Source of the DNA: Acidobacteriota bacterium
GTDB taxonomy: Bacteria > Acidobacteriota > JAAYUB01
Reading direction: 5' to 3'
DNA: 64,000 bases
Assembly (NCBI GenBank): GCA_016935015.1
Contig: JAFGRT010000122.1
Location: 1-64,000 of the forward strand
Both the position numbers and the translations under genes were made by a program. A model generated the notes under the pieces. It saw only the letters and a program-made list of their open reading frames with translations. It was not told where the DNA came from and searched no databases. Position 1 is the first letter of the stretch. The number at the start of each line of letters is the position of its first letter. Shown in pieces: positions 34,716 through 43,723 of the stretch.

Positions 34716-36200
34716 ATGGAAGAGAACAACCTGAACGAACTGGATCCATCTTTCGCCCAACCGCCCCCGGAGCGGGGCATCTTCTGCAACCGGACCCTGA
34801 ATTTGCGTTCCCTGCGGGCCATCGGCTATGACATGGATTACACTCTCATCCATTATCATATCCATGCATGGGAGGCACGAGCCTACGAATACGTCCGGCT
34901 GAGTCTCGCCGGCCGGGGTTGGCCGGTGCAGGATCTCGTATTCGACCCCGACCTGGCGATTCGCGGTCTCATCGTCGACACGCGCCTGGGCAACGTGGTC
35001 AAGGCCAACCGTTTCGGCTACATCAAGCGGGCATATCACGGCACGTGTCCCCTGGATTTCGATACCCAGCGGCGGACCTATTCGCGGACCATCATCGATC
35101 TCAACGATCGTCGCTGGGTGGTCCACAACACCCTTTTTTCCCTCTCCCGCTCCTGCATTTACATGCAGCTGGTCGACCTGATGGACCGGCAGGCCCTACC
35201 GGAAGTTCTGGGCTATGCCGAACTGTACGACACGGTCCGGAATACGCTGAGCCAGGCGCACATGGAAGGAAAACTCAAGGGAGAGATCGTCGCCGCGCCC
35301 AAACGCTTCGTCGATCTGGATCCCGATACGCCAGCCGCCCTCCTGGATCAGAAAGAAGCGGGCAAGAAGATCCTCCTCATCACCAATTCCGATTGGGCCT
35401 ACACCCGGGCGATGATGAGTTATTCCTTCGATCGGTTCCTGCCGGCGGCGATGACCTGGCGGGAACTATTCGACTTGGTCATTATCTCCGCCCGCAAACC
35501 GGAATTCTTCGCCGGTACGTCACCCGTCTTCGAAATCGTGACGGAGGAAGGCCTGCTCCAATCCTGTCCCGCCGGCATCCAGAAAAGCGGGATTTTCATG
35601 GGCGGTAACGCCTCGCTGGTGGAAGAATTCCTGCATTGCCACGGCTCGGATATCCTCTACGTCGGCGACCATATTTACGGCGATGTGCATCAAAGCAAAA
35701 ATGTCCGCCGCTGGCGCACCGCATTGATCCTTAGGGAGTTGGAAGCGGAAATCCGGGAGCTGACAGAGTTCCGTAAAGAGCAGGCAGTGTTGTCAGAGCT
35801 CATGGGACGAAAAGATGAGGCCGAGATTCAATTGGCCCGTCTCAGGCTGGCGCAGCAAAGGGCCGGACGGATCGGGAGATCCGTACCCGGTGAGACATCC
35901 GCCGTTCTTGCAAAGAGCATCCGCCGCCGGCAGCAGGAAATCGCCCGCCTGGACGAGGAAATCACGCCGCTGGCCCGGGCCGCCGGCCAACTCCTGAATC
36001 CCCACTGGGGCCTTTTGATGAGGACCGGTAACGACAAGAGCTACCTGGCACGGCAAGTGGAGCGTCATGCCGACATCTACTCCTCGCGGGTGTCCAATTT
36101 TCTGGTACAGACCCCTTTTCTCTCCTTCCGCTCGCACCGGGGATCCCTCCCCCATGATCCGCTGTCCGCGCAATCGTGGGATGAGGAAGAATCCAACTGA
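34716..36200 (+). CDS. HAD-IG family 5'-nucleotidase
   Basis: This 494-residue protein belongs to the HAD subfamily IG related to the purine cytosolic 5'-nucleotidase cN-II. HAD motif I is GYDMDYTLIHY near residue 40, motif II-like LLITNSDWAYT near 220 and the late motif DILYVGDHIYGDV near 315. A helical C-terminal part (about 345-425) holds coiled-coil-like sequence. It probably dephosphorylates nucleoside monophosphates such as IMP or GMP in the cytoplasm. The ATG at 34716 follows GGTGA; a GTG nine bases upstream is an alternative. It is a single gene. Confidence 0.88.
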   Translation: MEENNLNELDPSFAQPPPERGIFCNRTLNLRSLRAIGYDMDYTLIHYHIHAWEARAYEYVRLSLAGRGWPVQDLVFDPDLAIRGLIVDTRLGNVVKANRFGYIKRAYHGTCPLDFDTQRRTYSRTIIDLNDRRWVVHNTLFSLSRSCIYMQLVDLMDRQALPEVLGYAELYDTVRNTLSQAHMEGKLKGEIVAAPKRFVDLDPDTPAALLDQKEAGKKILLITNSDWAYTRAMMSYSFDRFLPAAMTWRELFDLVIISARKPEFFAGTSPVFEIVTEEGLLQSCPAGIQKSGIFMGGNASLVEEFLHCHGSDILYVGDHIYGDVHQSKNVRRWRTALILRELEAEIRELTEFRKEQAVLSELMGRKDEAEIQLARLRLAQQRAGRIGRSVPGETSAVLAKSIRRRQQEIARLDEEITPLARAAGQLLNPHWGLLMRTGNDKSYLARQVERHADIYSSRVSNFLVQTPFLSFRSHRGSLPHDPLSAQSWDEEESN

Positions 36201-36593
36201 TTCCGATTCCTGATGAAGCCCTCTTTCCCTCCATCGTTGTCGCTGTCATCATGGTAGTCGTAATCGTCGTCGACAGATCGCCCCCCTCTTCTTCCGAACC
36301 ATCGCCCAATAGCCGAACTTCTGTTCTGCCCGCGAAGACAGCTCCTTCGGTACGTCGCTCACTGGAGAAAACGGAATCATCAAGGGGATCATCGATCACG
36401 ACTACGGCTACAATTACGACAACGACAGCGAAAACGATGGGGCAACGAACCAGAGAACGATGAGGCCCGCCATTCACATGTCGCATCGCCGTTGATCCGG
36501 CCGGATCGAACGCGCCTGGCAGATTCTGCATCTAGATATAGGGAGTATTGTTCCCGCCGCACAGGATAGATATGATCCCTTTCCAAAGAACAT
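36201..36593. other. Intergenic region with inverted Asp/Tyr-codon-rich segments
   Basis: About 390 nt without a credible gene. Two segments, 36230-36273 and about 36396-36441, are imperfect inverted copies of each other. The core GACAGCGAAAACGATGG on the plus strand matches GACAGCGACAACGATGG on the minus strand at 16 of 17 positions. Each would read as an acidic Tyr/Asn-rich peptide (DYGYNYDNDSENDG and DDDYDYHDDSDNDGG), but neither frame has a start or a ribosome site. The transcript could form a long-range hairpin. Confidence 0.5.
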
Positions 36594-36623
36594 TTGCCCA
36601 TGGGTCCGGCAGTTCGCTATAAT
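36594..36623 (+). promoter_or_regulatory. Promoter of the VWFA-domain gene
   Basis: TTGCCC (36594-36599), an 18-nt spacer and a perfect TATAAT (36618-36623) give a start near 36630, about 17 nt before the ATG. GGAGG lies in the short leader. Confidence 0.6.
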
Positions 36624-36646
36624 GAAGTTCGGAGGTGGACAAGAAT

Positions 36647-37651
36647 ATGAATGCAAGATTCGGTCCCATCATCGTGCTGCTTACCTTTGCCGCCTTTTGT
36701 AGCGGGACAATTTCCGCCCAGCAGAAGGAAAAACAGAAAGGGCAGGAAGAGCAGGTGGAAGGGGTTTCCAGCATCACGGTGAAAATTCCGGCCGTGACCG
36801 TAAATGTTACGGTCACGGACAAGCGCGGCAACCTGATCAAGGGTTTGACCAAGGATTATTTCAAGGTTTACGAGGACGGTAAGGAGCAGGAGATCACCAA
36901 TTTCTTTCCGGATGAGGCGCCACTGAGCATCGTACTGCTGCTGGAGACCAGTCGCCAGATCCAGGGACTGGAGTACGATTACTGGTATGCCACTCTGGAC
37001 TTCATCCGCAACCTGCGCCGGGAGGATTACTGCGCGCTGGTCACATACGACATGAAACCGCGTATCGCCGCCGATTTCACCCTGGACAAGAACAAGATCA
37101 TCAGTGAGGCGAACGTCAATCTCTATTTCAAGGGATTCAACGAGAGCAACCTCAGCGACGCCATCATTTTTGTGCTGGAGCGCATGGCCGAAGTGGATGG
37201 AAAGAAAGCGGTGGTTCTGCTCTCCACGGGATTGGACACATTCAGCAAGCGCAACTATGACGACGCCATCGAAGTGGCCGAATCATCGGACACGGTGGTT
37301 TACGCCATCTCCATGGGTCAGCTGGTCCGGCTGCGTTATGAAACGCGGATGTCCGACATTCTGCAATCGGATTTCCGTTTTGCCGACCTCCGGTTGAAGA
37401 CATTCGCCAAAATCACCGGTGGCGAGTCCTATTTCCCGCGGTTCGCCACCGAATATCCGGCGATATTCCAGAACATCCTGCTCTACCTTCGTTACCAGTA
37501 TACCCTGGCGTATACACCCCGGAATCAGGATACGGACGACGAGAAACGAAAGATCGAAGTCAAGGCGTTCTTCGATATGGACGGTGACGGCAAGATGGAC
37601 GAGTTGAAAGTTCGCCACAAGAAAACGTATCGCGTAGCCATATCCGAGTAG
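36647..37651 (+). CDS. VWFA-related domain secreted protein (acidobacterial type)
   Basis: This 334-residue exported protein has a signal peptide (about 1-24, ending in TISAQ). It then shows the VWFA-related acidobacterial domain pattern (TIGR03436 type): VNVTVTDKRGNLIKGLTKDYFKVYEDGKEQEI, then a von Willebrand A-like fold (about 85-270). The metal-site motif is weakened: the DxSxS position reads LLETSRQ. The C-terminus has TLAYTPRN and a DMDGDGKMDELKV calcium-loop-like stretch. These proteins are abundant in Acidobacteriota; function is unknown. GGAGG precedes the ATG. Confidence 0.82.
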   Translation: MNARFGPIIVLLTFAAFCSGTISAQQKEKQKGQEEQVEGVSSITVKIPAVTVNVTVTDKRGNLIKGLTKDYFKVYEDGKEQEITNFFPDEAPLSIVLLLETSRQIQGLEYDYWYATLDFIRNLRREDYCALVTYDMKPRIAADFTLDKNKIISEANVNLYFKGFNESNLSDAIIFVLERMAEVDGKKAVVLLSTGLDTFSKRNYDDAIEVAESSDTVVYAISMGQLVRLRYETRMSDILQSDFRFADLRLKTFAKITGGESYFPRFATEYPAIFQNILLYLRYQYTLAYTPRNQDTDDEKRKIEVKAFFDMDGDGKMDELKVRHKKTYRVAISE

Positions 37652-37809
37652 GGAAGGACCGGCACCGGTTCATCGAGCCATCCGCCAGTCAGTGCTTCCG
37701 ATCAGGTTCATGCCACCCTATCCGCGGCGCTGATGAACGCGACCCGCCGCCTGTTTCTGCGGATGGACCGCTCCATGATCCGGCGCGAACTTCAGCGAGG
37801 AGGAAAGCC

Positions 37810-39369
37810 ATGAAACGCATCATCCGGCCGGCTGAAATTCTTCTGGTGATGGGAATGCTGACTTTCGCCGGACCGGCGGCGGGAGCAAACGAACTGCCCC
37901 ACCGACCACCGGCTGTGGCCGGGATGTGGTATGCCGCGGATGCCACCCAATTGCGGGCGCAGGTGGAGGGGTACCTGGTGCAGGCGGAGGAGGCCGTCCA
38001 ACGTCGTGCCGGTGAAGTTCCGGTAGCCCTGATTGTGCCGCATGCCGGCTACATCTATTCGGGCAAAACGGCAGCCAAGGCCTATGTCCATTTGCGCGGC
38101 ACATCGTTCCGGCGGGCCTTGCTAATCGGTCCTTCTCATCGTGCCATGTTCAGCGGAGTCTCCATTCCGGCCGTATCCGCTTATGACACGCCTCTGGGCA
38201 GTGTCCGGCTGGATCGAGCCGCCTGCGATGGACTTCTTGAAAATCCCTTGGTCGGCAGTCATCCGGACGCCCATGTGGAAGAGCACAACCTCGAGGCCCA
38301 GCTGCCGTTTCTGCAGGTTCTATTCCCGGACATCTGCATCGTACCCATGTTGACCGGGCAACTGACAATCCACCAGATGGATCAGCTGGCCGATCTGATC
38401 TCCCCTCTGCTGGACAGTTCCACCATACTCATCATTTCCAGTGATTTCACACACTACGGTTCGAACTTCCGGTATGTGCCGTTTCATGAAAACGTGGCGA
38501 CCAATCTGGAAAAATACGCCCGGACAGCTGGCCGGCACATCACCCGACTGGATTTCGAGGGCTTTATGAGCCATTGCCAAGAGACCCGCGACACGATCTG
38601 CGGCCAGCAGGGTATCGGCGTGGCCATCAAGGTTCTGCAGAACATGGCCGGGAACAAGAAGATCAACGGGAGCATCGAGGGCTTCGCGACTTCCGGCGAG
38701 ATCACCCATGACTGGACGACCTCGGTGAGTTACCTGGCCGTCCTGTTCACCGATCCACCTTTGTCCCCGGCCACAGAACACACTTGCCCGGCGGATCCGG
38801 CCCCATCCTTCGCCCTGAGCGACGAGGAAAAAGAAACCCTTCTCCGCCTGGCCCGGCATACTCTGACTGCTTACCTCGCCACGGGCAAAATGCCGGAATT
38901 CGATTCGGAGCGATTCAAGCTGACACCCTCGCTCTGCGAACAGTGCGGCGCCTTCGTCACCCTGAACAAGAGGCACCAACTGCGGGGGTGCATCGGTTAC
39001 GTGGTGGCGGTCAAGCCGCTCTATGTGGCCGTGCAGGAGATGGTCATCAACGCGGCGGTACGCGATCCCCGCTTCCCGCCCGTTACGGCTGCGGAATTGT
39101 CCGAAATCAAAATGGAGATCTCCGTGCTGTCTCCCTTGGAGCCGTGCGCTGATCCGAACCATGTTACGGTCGGCCGGCATGGATTGGTGATTCAAAAAGA
39201 TGGCCGGTCAGGTTTGCTGCTTCCCCAGGTGCCGGTGGAATGGGGTTGGGACCGGACGCAGTTCCTGCGACAGGTTTGCGCCAAGGCCGGTCTGCCCTCC
39301 GAAGCTTACAAGGAGCAGGACGCCGTCCTGTATGTTTTTACCGCCGAGGTGTTTCATGAGCCGGAGTAG
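37810..39369 (+). CDS. Memo-AMMECR1 fusion (AmmeMemoRadiSam proteins B and A)
   Basis: The protein is 519 residues long. A signal peptide (about 1-25) is followed by a Memo-like domain (about 30-300) with the expected histidines in PHAGYIYSG and GPSHRAMF, EEHNLEAQLPFL and the cysteine in TICGQQGIG. An AMMECR1 domain follows (about 335-515, with LRGCIGY). Memo and AMMECR1 proteins occur with a radical SAM enzyme in the AmmeMemoRadiSam system, whose reaction is unknown. GAGGAGG precedes the ATG. Its last 14 nt overlap the DUF362 gene. The signal peptide is unexpected for a family usually treated as cytoplasmic. Confidence 0.88.
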   Translation: MKRIIRPAEILLVMGMLTFAGPAAGANELPHRPPAVAGMWYAADATQLRAQVEGYLVQAEEAVQRRAGEVPVALIVPHAGYIYSGKTAAKAYVHLRGTSFRRALLIGPSHRAMFSGVSIPAVSAYDTPLGSVRLDRAACDGLLENPLVGSHPDAHVEEHNLEAQLPFLQVLFPDICIVPMLTGQLTIHQMDQLADLISPLLDSSTILIISSDFTHYGSNFRYVPFHENVATNLEKYARTAGRHITRLDFEGFMSHCQETRDTICGQQGIGVAIKVLQNMAGNKKINGSIEGFATSGEITHDWTTSVSYLAVLFTDPPLSPATEHTCPADPAPSFALSDEEKETLLRLARHTLTAYLATGKMPEFDSERFKLTPSLCEQCGAFVTLNKRHQLRGCIGYVVAVKPLYVAVQEMVINAAVRDPRFPPVTAAELSEIKMEISVLSPLEPCADPNHVTVGRHGLVIQKDGRSGLLLPQVPVEWGWDRTQFLRQVCAKAGLPSEAYKEQDAVLYVFTAEVFHEPE

Positions 39370-40354
39370 GCGGCATTTTCTCCGGTGCAGCGGGTTGAGC
39401 CTGCTGGCTGCCCCGATCGTGGGGCCCATGTCATCGCCTGTTTTTCGCAACGGGTATGCCGAGTCGATGTCCCTCGATCGCTGGCGGGGTCGGGTCGTGG
39501 TGGCCCGCAATTCCGGGTACGACTCCTTTTCGAAGAATCCGGCCGGATTGCTGGATCAGGGATTGGCCGCCCTGCTGGGAACGGAACGAGGGAGTGACGC
39601 CTGGCGGCGTCTGTTCCGGCGTGAAGATGTGGTGGCCGTGAAGGTAAACGCCCTGGCCGGTCCCCGCTTGTCTCCGGGCTGGCCGCTGGTACAGGCAGTG
39701 GTGGATGGCCTGAAAACCGCCGGTGTCCCGGCCGGCCAGATTATCGTCTGGGATCGTTCCTCACGGGAGCTGAAGCGTCTGGGCTATCCGGTGAACACAT
39801 CCGGTGACGGCGTCAAGGTTTTCGGCACGGACGCCCTGCGACAGGGCTATGAGGAAACCATCACCCGGGCCGGCAGTGTCGGCTCCTGTTTTTCCCGGAT
39901 CATTGCCCGCTACGCCACCGCCGTCATCAATGTGGGGGTGCTCAAGGACCACGACCTGGCCGGGATTTCCGTATTGCTGAAAAATTTCTACGGAGCGATT
40001 CACAATCCCAACAAATACCATGACAACAACTGTTCGCCCTATGTGGCCCATGTGAACAGTCATCCCGATATCCGGCAGAAACTGCGACTCAATATCGTGG
40101 ATGCGCCGGTCGGCCAGTATCACGGCGGGCCGGCGTTCAACAACCGCTACACCTGGACGTTCGGCGGTTTGCTGCTGGCCGTGGACGCCGTGGCCGCCGA
40201 CCGCGTGGCCTTGGACCTGATCCAGCGGCAACGACAGAGTGCCGGCCTGCGAACGCTGCGTCAGGACAACCGCTACCCCGCCTATATCGACGTCGCCGGC
40301 GAAATGGGACTGGGTGAGGCAACGCTGTCGGCGATCCGGCGAATCGAGGTTTAG
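39356..40354 (+). CDS. DUF362 protein with Tat-type signal
   Basis: This 332-residue DUF362 protein begins with a twin-arginine signal (SRSRRHFLRCSGLSLLAAP), so it is probably exported folded. DUF362 signatures include EDVVAVKVNALAGP, AVINVGVLKDH and SVLLKNFYGAIHNP. Some DUF362 proteins carry extra 4Fe-4S ferredoxin domains; this one does not. The ATG lies inside the end of the Memo-AMMECR1 gene and the next gene starts 3 nt after its stop, so it is part of a tight operon. The function of DUF362 is unknown. Confidence 0.85.
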   Translation: MSRSRRHFLRCSGLSLLAAPIVGPMSSPVFRNGYAESMSLDRWRGRVVVARNSGYDSFSKNPAGLLDQGLAALLGTERGSDAWRRLFRREDVVAVKVNALAGPRLSPGWPLVQAVVDGLKTAGVPAGQIIVWDRSSRELKRLGYPVNTSGDGVKVFGTDALRQGYEETITRAGSVGSCFSRIIARYATAVINVGVLKDHDLAGISVLLKNFYGAIHNPNKYHDNNCSPYVAHVNSHPDIRQKLRLNIVDAPVGQYHGGPAFNNRYTWTFGGLLLAVDAVAADRVALDLIQRQRQSAGLRTLRQDNRYPAYIDVAGEMGLGEATLSAIRRIEV

Positions 40355-40357
40355 AGT

Positions 40358-41521
40358 ATGAACTCCATAAATCGCAGGCATATGATGCGGCTGATGCTCC
40401 TCGGGAGTGGCGCATACTCCCTGGGGCAGGACCGGGCACCTTCCAGCGGCAGTTCCGTGAATCTGGATGATCTCCAGTTCAAGGCGGAGCCATCCTTGCG
40501 GCCCGTGGAGGCCATGTTCTGGGAGAAGCAACCCCAGGACAAGAAGGTCAAGTGTACCCTCTGCCCGCACGAATGTGTCGTGGCCGATATGGAACGGGGA
40601 ACCTGCGGAGTACGTGAGAATCGTGATGGCACGTATTACACACTGGTCCATTCCCGGTTGTGCGCTGCACACCTGGATCCCATCGAAAAAAAGCCGTTGT
40701 TTCACTATCTTCCCGGAACCAAAGCATTTTCCATTGCCACACCCGGCTGTAACCTGGAATGCAAATATTGCCAGAACTGGCAAATATCCCAGTTTCGGCC
40801 TGAGCAGATCGAGTGTATCGAGGCATCGCCCGAGGTATTGGTGGCCAATGCCAGTCGGAACGCTGCGCCGACCATCGCCTTTACCTATACCGAGCCGGTG
40901 ATTTTCTATGAATATATGTACGATATTGCTGTTGCCGCCCGGCCGGCGGGCATCGGCAGCGTCATGATCACCAGCGGCTTCATCAACCGGGAGCCACTGC
41001 GGAAACTAATCCCGGAACTGGCCGCCATCAAGGTGGATTTCAAGGGCTTCACCGACGAATTTTACCGGACTATTTGTGGCGGCGAACTGCAGCCGGTCCT
41101 GGATGCCCTGGTCACCATTCGCCGCGAGGGTCTCTGGCTGGAGCTGGTGGTTCTCATTGTGCCCACCCTCAATGATTCGATTGAAGAGAACCGAAAGATG
41201 TTTCATTGGATCAAAGATAACCTCGGCAGCCATGTACCTCTGCACCTGAGCCGATTTCATCCCACCTATAAGCTGAAAAATCTGCCGGCCACACCGGTGT
41301 CCACATTGGAACGCCTCCACAGTGAAGCCCGGGATGCCGGTTTGAACTACGTCTACCTTGGCAATGTTCAGTGGGGGCATCCGGCCGAGAACACGTATTG
41401 TCACTCCTGCGGCAAGATGCTGATTCGTCGCTACGGCTTTCAGGTAGTGGAGAATCACCTGGACAAGGGGCACTGTCCCCACTGCCGGCAATCCATCCCC
41501 GGAGTGTTCACAAAATCATGA
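40358..41521 (+). CDS. AmmeMemoRadiSam radical SAM enzyme
   Basis: This 387-residue radical SAM protein has the cluster motif CNLECKYC (Cys131, Cys135, Cys138). It is preceded by a cysteine-rich segment (Cys66, 69, 73, 83) and followed by a C-terminal zinc-ribbon-like pair (CHSCGKM and CPHC). It matches the AmrS/PflA-like enzyme of the AmmeMemoRadiSam system. The N-terminus (NRRHMMRLMLLGSGAYSLG) looks like a weak twin-arginine signal. Its stop overlaps the ATG of the LarA-like gene (ATGA). The reaction is unknown. Confidence 0.9.
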   Translation: MNSINRRHMMRLMLLGSGAYSLGQDRAPSSGSSVNLDDLQFKAEPSLRPVEAMFWEKQPQDKKVKCTLCPHECVVADMERGTCGVRENRDGTYYTLVHSRLCAAHLDPIEKKPLFHYLPGTKAFSIATPGCNLECKYCQNWQISQFRPEQIECIEASPEVLVANASRNAAPTIAFTYTEPVIFYEYMYDIAVAARPAGIGSVMITSGFINREPLRKLIPELAAIKVDFKGFTDEFYRTICGGELQPVLDALVTIRREGLWLELVVLIVPTLNDSIEENRKMFHWIKDNLGSHVPLHLSRFHPTYKLKNLPATPVSTLERLHSEARDAGLNYVYLGNVQWGHPAENTYCHSCGKMLIRRYGFQVVENHLDKGHCPHCRQSIPGVFTKS

Positions 41522-42819
41522 ATCTGTCTCTGAAGTATAACAGGACCGAAATTGAGCTCAACCTGCCGGCGGCGCGTTTTCAGTTATTGCTGCCGCCAAT
41601 AGGAGGCAGAGCAGGGGAATCAGATCCCCTGCGGGAAGGGCGGTGTTTCGACGAACCGGTTCAGCGCCCGCCCTTGCACGAGTTCCTTGAAAACAAGCGT
41701 CGCATCCTGTTGGTGGTGTCGGATGCCACCCGCCGCACCGGTTCGGCGGAGGTCGTTTCCGAGCTGGCAAAATACTTTATAAAATATGATATAAAATACG
41801 AAGAATTCAACATAATCGTCGCAACCGGAATTCATCGTCCACCGACCGAATCGGAGATTCCTGCGCTGCTGGGGGAACAGTGGCCCGCCCGGGCCCGCCT
41901 GTTGGCCTACCGGGCCGAAGATGAGAGTCACCTGGTCTATGTCGGCCGGACTTCGTTTGAAAACCGGATCTATCTGCACCATTCTTTGATCCATGCCGAT
42001 GCGGTTCTCATCTGCGGCGGCGTGGGTTTTCACTATTTCGCGGGCTTCAGCGGCGGACGCAAGAGCATTCTGCCCGGACTGGCCGGCCTCGAATCTCTGA
42101 GTGCCAATCACAACCTTATTTTTCATGGGGCGGAGGAAGGCCGGCATCCCAGGGCCACGACCGCCTCCCTGAATGGCAATCCGGTGCACGAAGACATGAT
42201 GGAAGCCATGGAATTGTTCGGAACAGACCAGATCTTTCTGATCAATACGCTGTTTTCGGCCGACGGCACGCGCAGCGACATCATCTGCGGTCACCCGGTT
42301 CATTCCCATCGCGAGGCCTGTCGCCGCTATCTGGACGGGCATTCCGTGGTCATTCCGCGGCCGGCCGATCTGGTGGTGGCCAGCGCCGGCGGTTTCCCGC
42401 GTGATATCAATATGATCCAGTCCCACAAGGCCATTGAGATGGCCCGCTATGCCCTACGGCCGGGGGGCACCCTGATCATGCTCGCCGCTTGCCAGGAAGG
42501 GATGGGGCATCCGGCCTTTTTCCCCTGGTTTCGCTTCGAAACGGAAGCAGAGTTCCGGCGGGAATTGCGCCGCAATTACGTCGTCAATGGACAGACGGCA
42601 CTGGCTCTGTTCGAAAAAAGCCGGCGTTACCGTATTTACCTCGCTTCTGAGCTGGATCCGGCCGCAGTTCGACAGATGGGCATGCAGCCCCTTCCGCCGG
42701 CGGCGAGCGCCATTCAGGCTCTTCTGGAAGGGGAATTTAGAGCGGCCGTGGGTTATGTGCTGCCCGAAGCGGCGACGACCTTTTGTCAGCCGGCGGATGC
42801 TCGTATCGAGCGGCCGTGA
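41518..42819 (+). CDS. LarA-like nickel-pincer racemase family protein
   Basis: This 433-residue protein aligns with lactate racemase LarA. The residues that bind the nickel-pincer cofactor and act as acid/base in LarA (His108, His174, Lys184, His200 of the Lactobacillus plantarum enzyme) have counterparts at His106 (ATGIHRPPT), His172 (FHYFAGFSGG), Lys182 (GGRKSILPG) and His198 (SANHNL), a constant offset of two. It should therefore bind a pincer cofactor and racemise or epimerise a 2-hydroxyacid. The larB, larC and larE genes needed for the cofactor are not in the window. It is coupled by ATGA overlap to the radical SAM gene. Confidence 0.85.
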   Translation: MNLSLKYNRTEIELNLPAARFQLLLPPIGGRAGESDPLREGRCFDEPVQRPPLHEFLENKRRILLVVSDATRRTGSAEVVSELAKYFIKYDIKYEEFNIIVATGIHRPPTESEIPALLGEQWPARARLLAYRAEDESHLVYVGRTSFENRIYLHHSLIHADAVLICGGVGFHYFAGFSGGRKSILPGLAGLESLSANHNLIFHGAEEGRHPRATTASLNGNPVHEDMMEAMELFGTDQIFLINTLFSADGTRSDIICGHPVHSHREACRRYLDGHSVVIPRPADLVVASAGGFPRDINMIQSHKAIEMARYALRPGGTLIMLAACQEGMGHPAFFPWFRFETEAEFRRELRRNYVVNGQTALALFEKSRRYRIYLASELDPAAVRQMGMQPLPPAASAIQALLEGEFRAAVGYVLPEAATTFCQPADARIERP

Positions 42820-42832
42820 ATGGCGCAGCCCT

Positions 42833-43684
42833 TCAGTCTCGCGGGGGGATAATTCCCGTTGTCTCAAGAAATCCGGCCACATCGCGCCAGAACTGACTCC
42901 AGGATGGCGGACAGCTGTTGTGTCCGGCTTCGTAGGTGATCATCTGACTGTGTCGTGCAGTCGCATGCAGGGCCACACCGTGGGAATAGGGAACGATACG
43001 GTCGTGCCGGCCGTGAATGATCAGGATGGGGCCTGTGTAACGTTCCACCACGGCGCGGTTATCAAACGGATCGAGAATCAGGAATGACGGAGCGAGATAG
43101 CGTCCGGCGAACGACCGGACACTGGTAAAGGTGGACATCAGGATCATGGCGGTGGATGGCCGGGCGGCGGCCAGCAGGCACACAGCCCCGCCGCCTACGG
43201 ACCGCCCGAAAAGGACGACCCGTGACGCATCGATGTCCGCTCGCCGGGTCACGTCATCGTAGGCGGCAGTGAAGGCCATGCGGATGCTTTCCTGGGACGG
43301 AGACCCGGCGGAACGGCCGTAACCCGGATATTCCACCAATAGCAAGGCCACGCCCATTTCCACAAAAGGATACAGTTCATGTGGCCAGTATTCAATGAGC
43401 TCGCCGTTACCGTGGGCATAGATGACCACCGGGTATGGTCCACCGGTGGATGATTGCGGCAGAATCAGCCAGGATTCCACCCGCCCGAAATCGGTGTCCA
43501 CCCATATTTGTTTCAGGCCGGGGATATTCTGTGGTGGATCCGAGGCGGCAGGAGTGAAATGTCGCGGGAAAAGCATGCGCCGCTGCATCACGAACATCAG
43601 GGCGAGATAGGCCACATAAGCGAAGATCAGCAAAAGGAATATTCTGAGCATACGTCTCCCGAGGATATGCCGGACAGTCATCAT
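42833..43684 (-). CDS. Alpha/beta hydrolase, BEM46-like, membrane-anchored
   Basis: This 283-residue protein has one N-terminal membrane anchor (about 13-33) and an alpha/beta-hydrolase fold. The nucleophile is Ser in FGRSVGGGA, the acid in GRHDRIVP and the base His in EAGHNSCPP. The oxyanion-hole region is YAHGNGE. BEM46-like hydrolases are serine esterases or peptidases of unknown physiological substrate. It is downstream of the LptFG gene on the same strand, 39 nt away, and convergent with the LarA-like gene. Confidence 0.87.
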   Translation of the reverse strand: MMTVRHILGRRMLRIFLLLIFAYVAYLALMFVMQRRMLFPRHFTPAASDPPQNIPGLKQIWVDTDFGRVESWLILPQSSTGGPYPVVIYAHGNGELIEYWPHELYPFVEMGVALLLVEYPGYGRSAGSPSQESIRMAFTAAYDDVTRRADIDASRVVLFGRSVGGGAVCLLAAARPSTAMILMSTFTSVRSFAGRYLAPSFLILDPFDNRAVVERYTGPILIIHGRHDRIVPYSHGVALHATARHSQMITYEAGHNSCPPSWSQFWRDVAGFLETTGIIPPRD

Positions 43685-43723
43685 ACGCCTGCCGATACCG
43701 GAATTCCACCCGTCCGCGTGACG

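Noticed and set aside
36251-36531. Short open frames on both strands in the intergenic region
   Set aside because: Low-complexity composition, no ribosome sites, and no start codon for the acidic readings.
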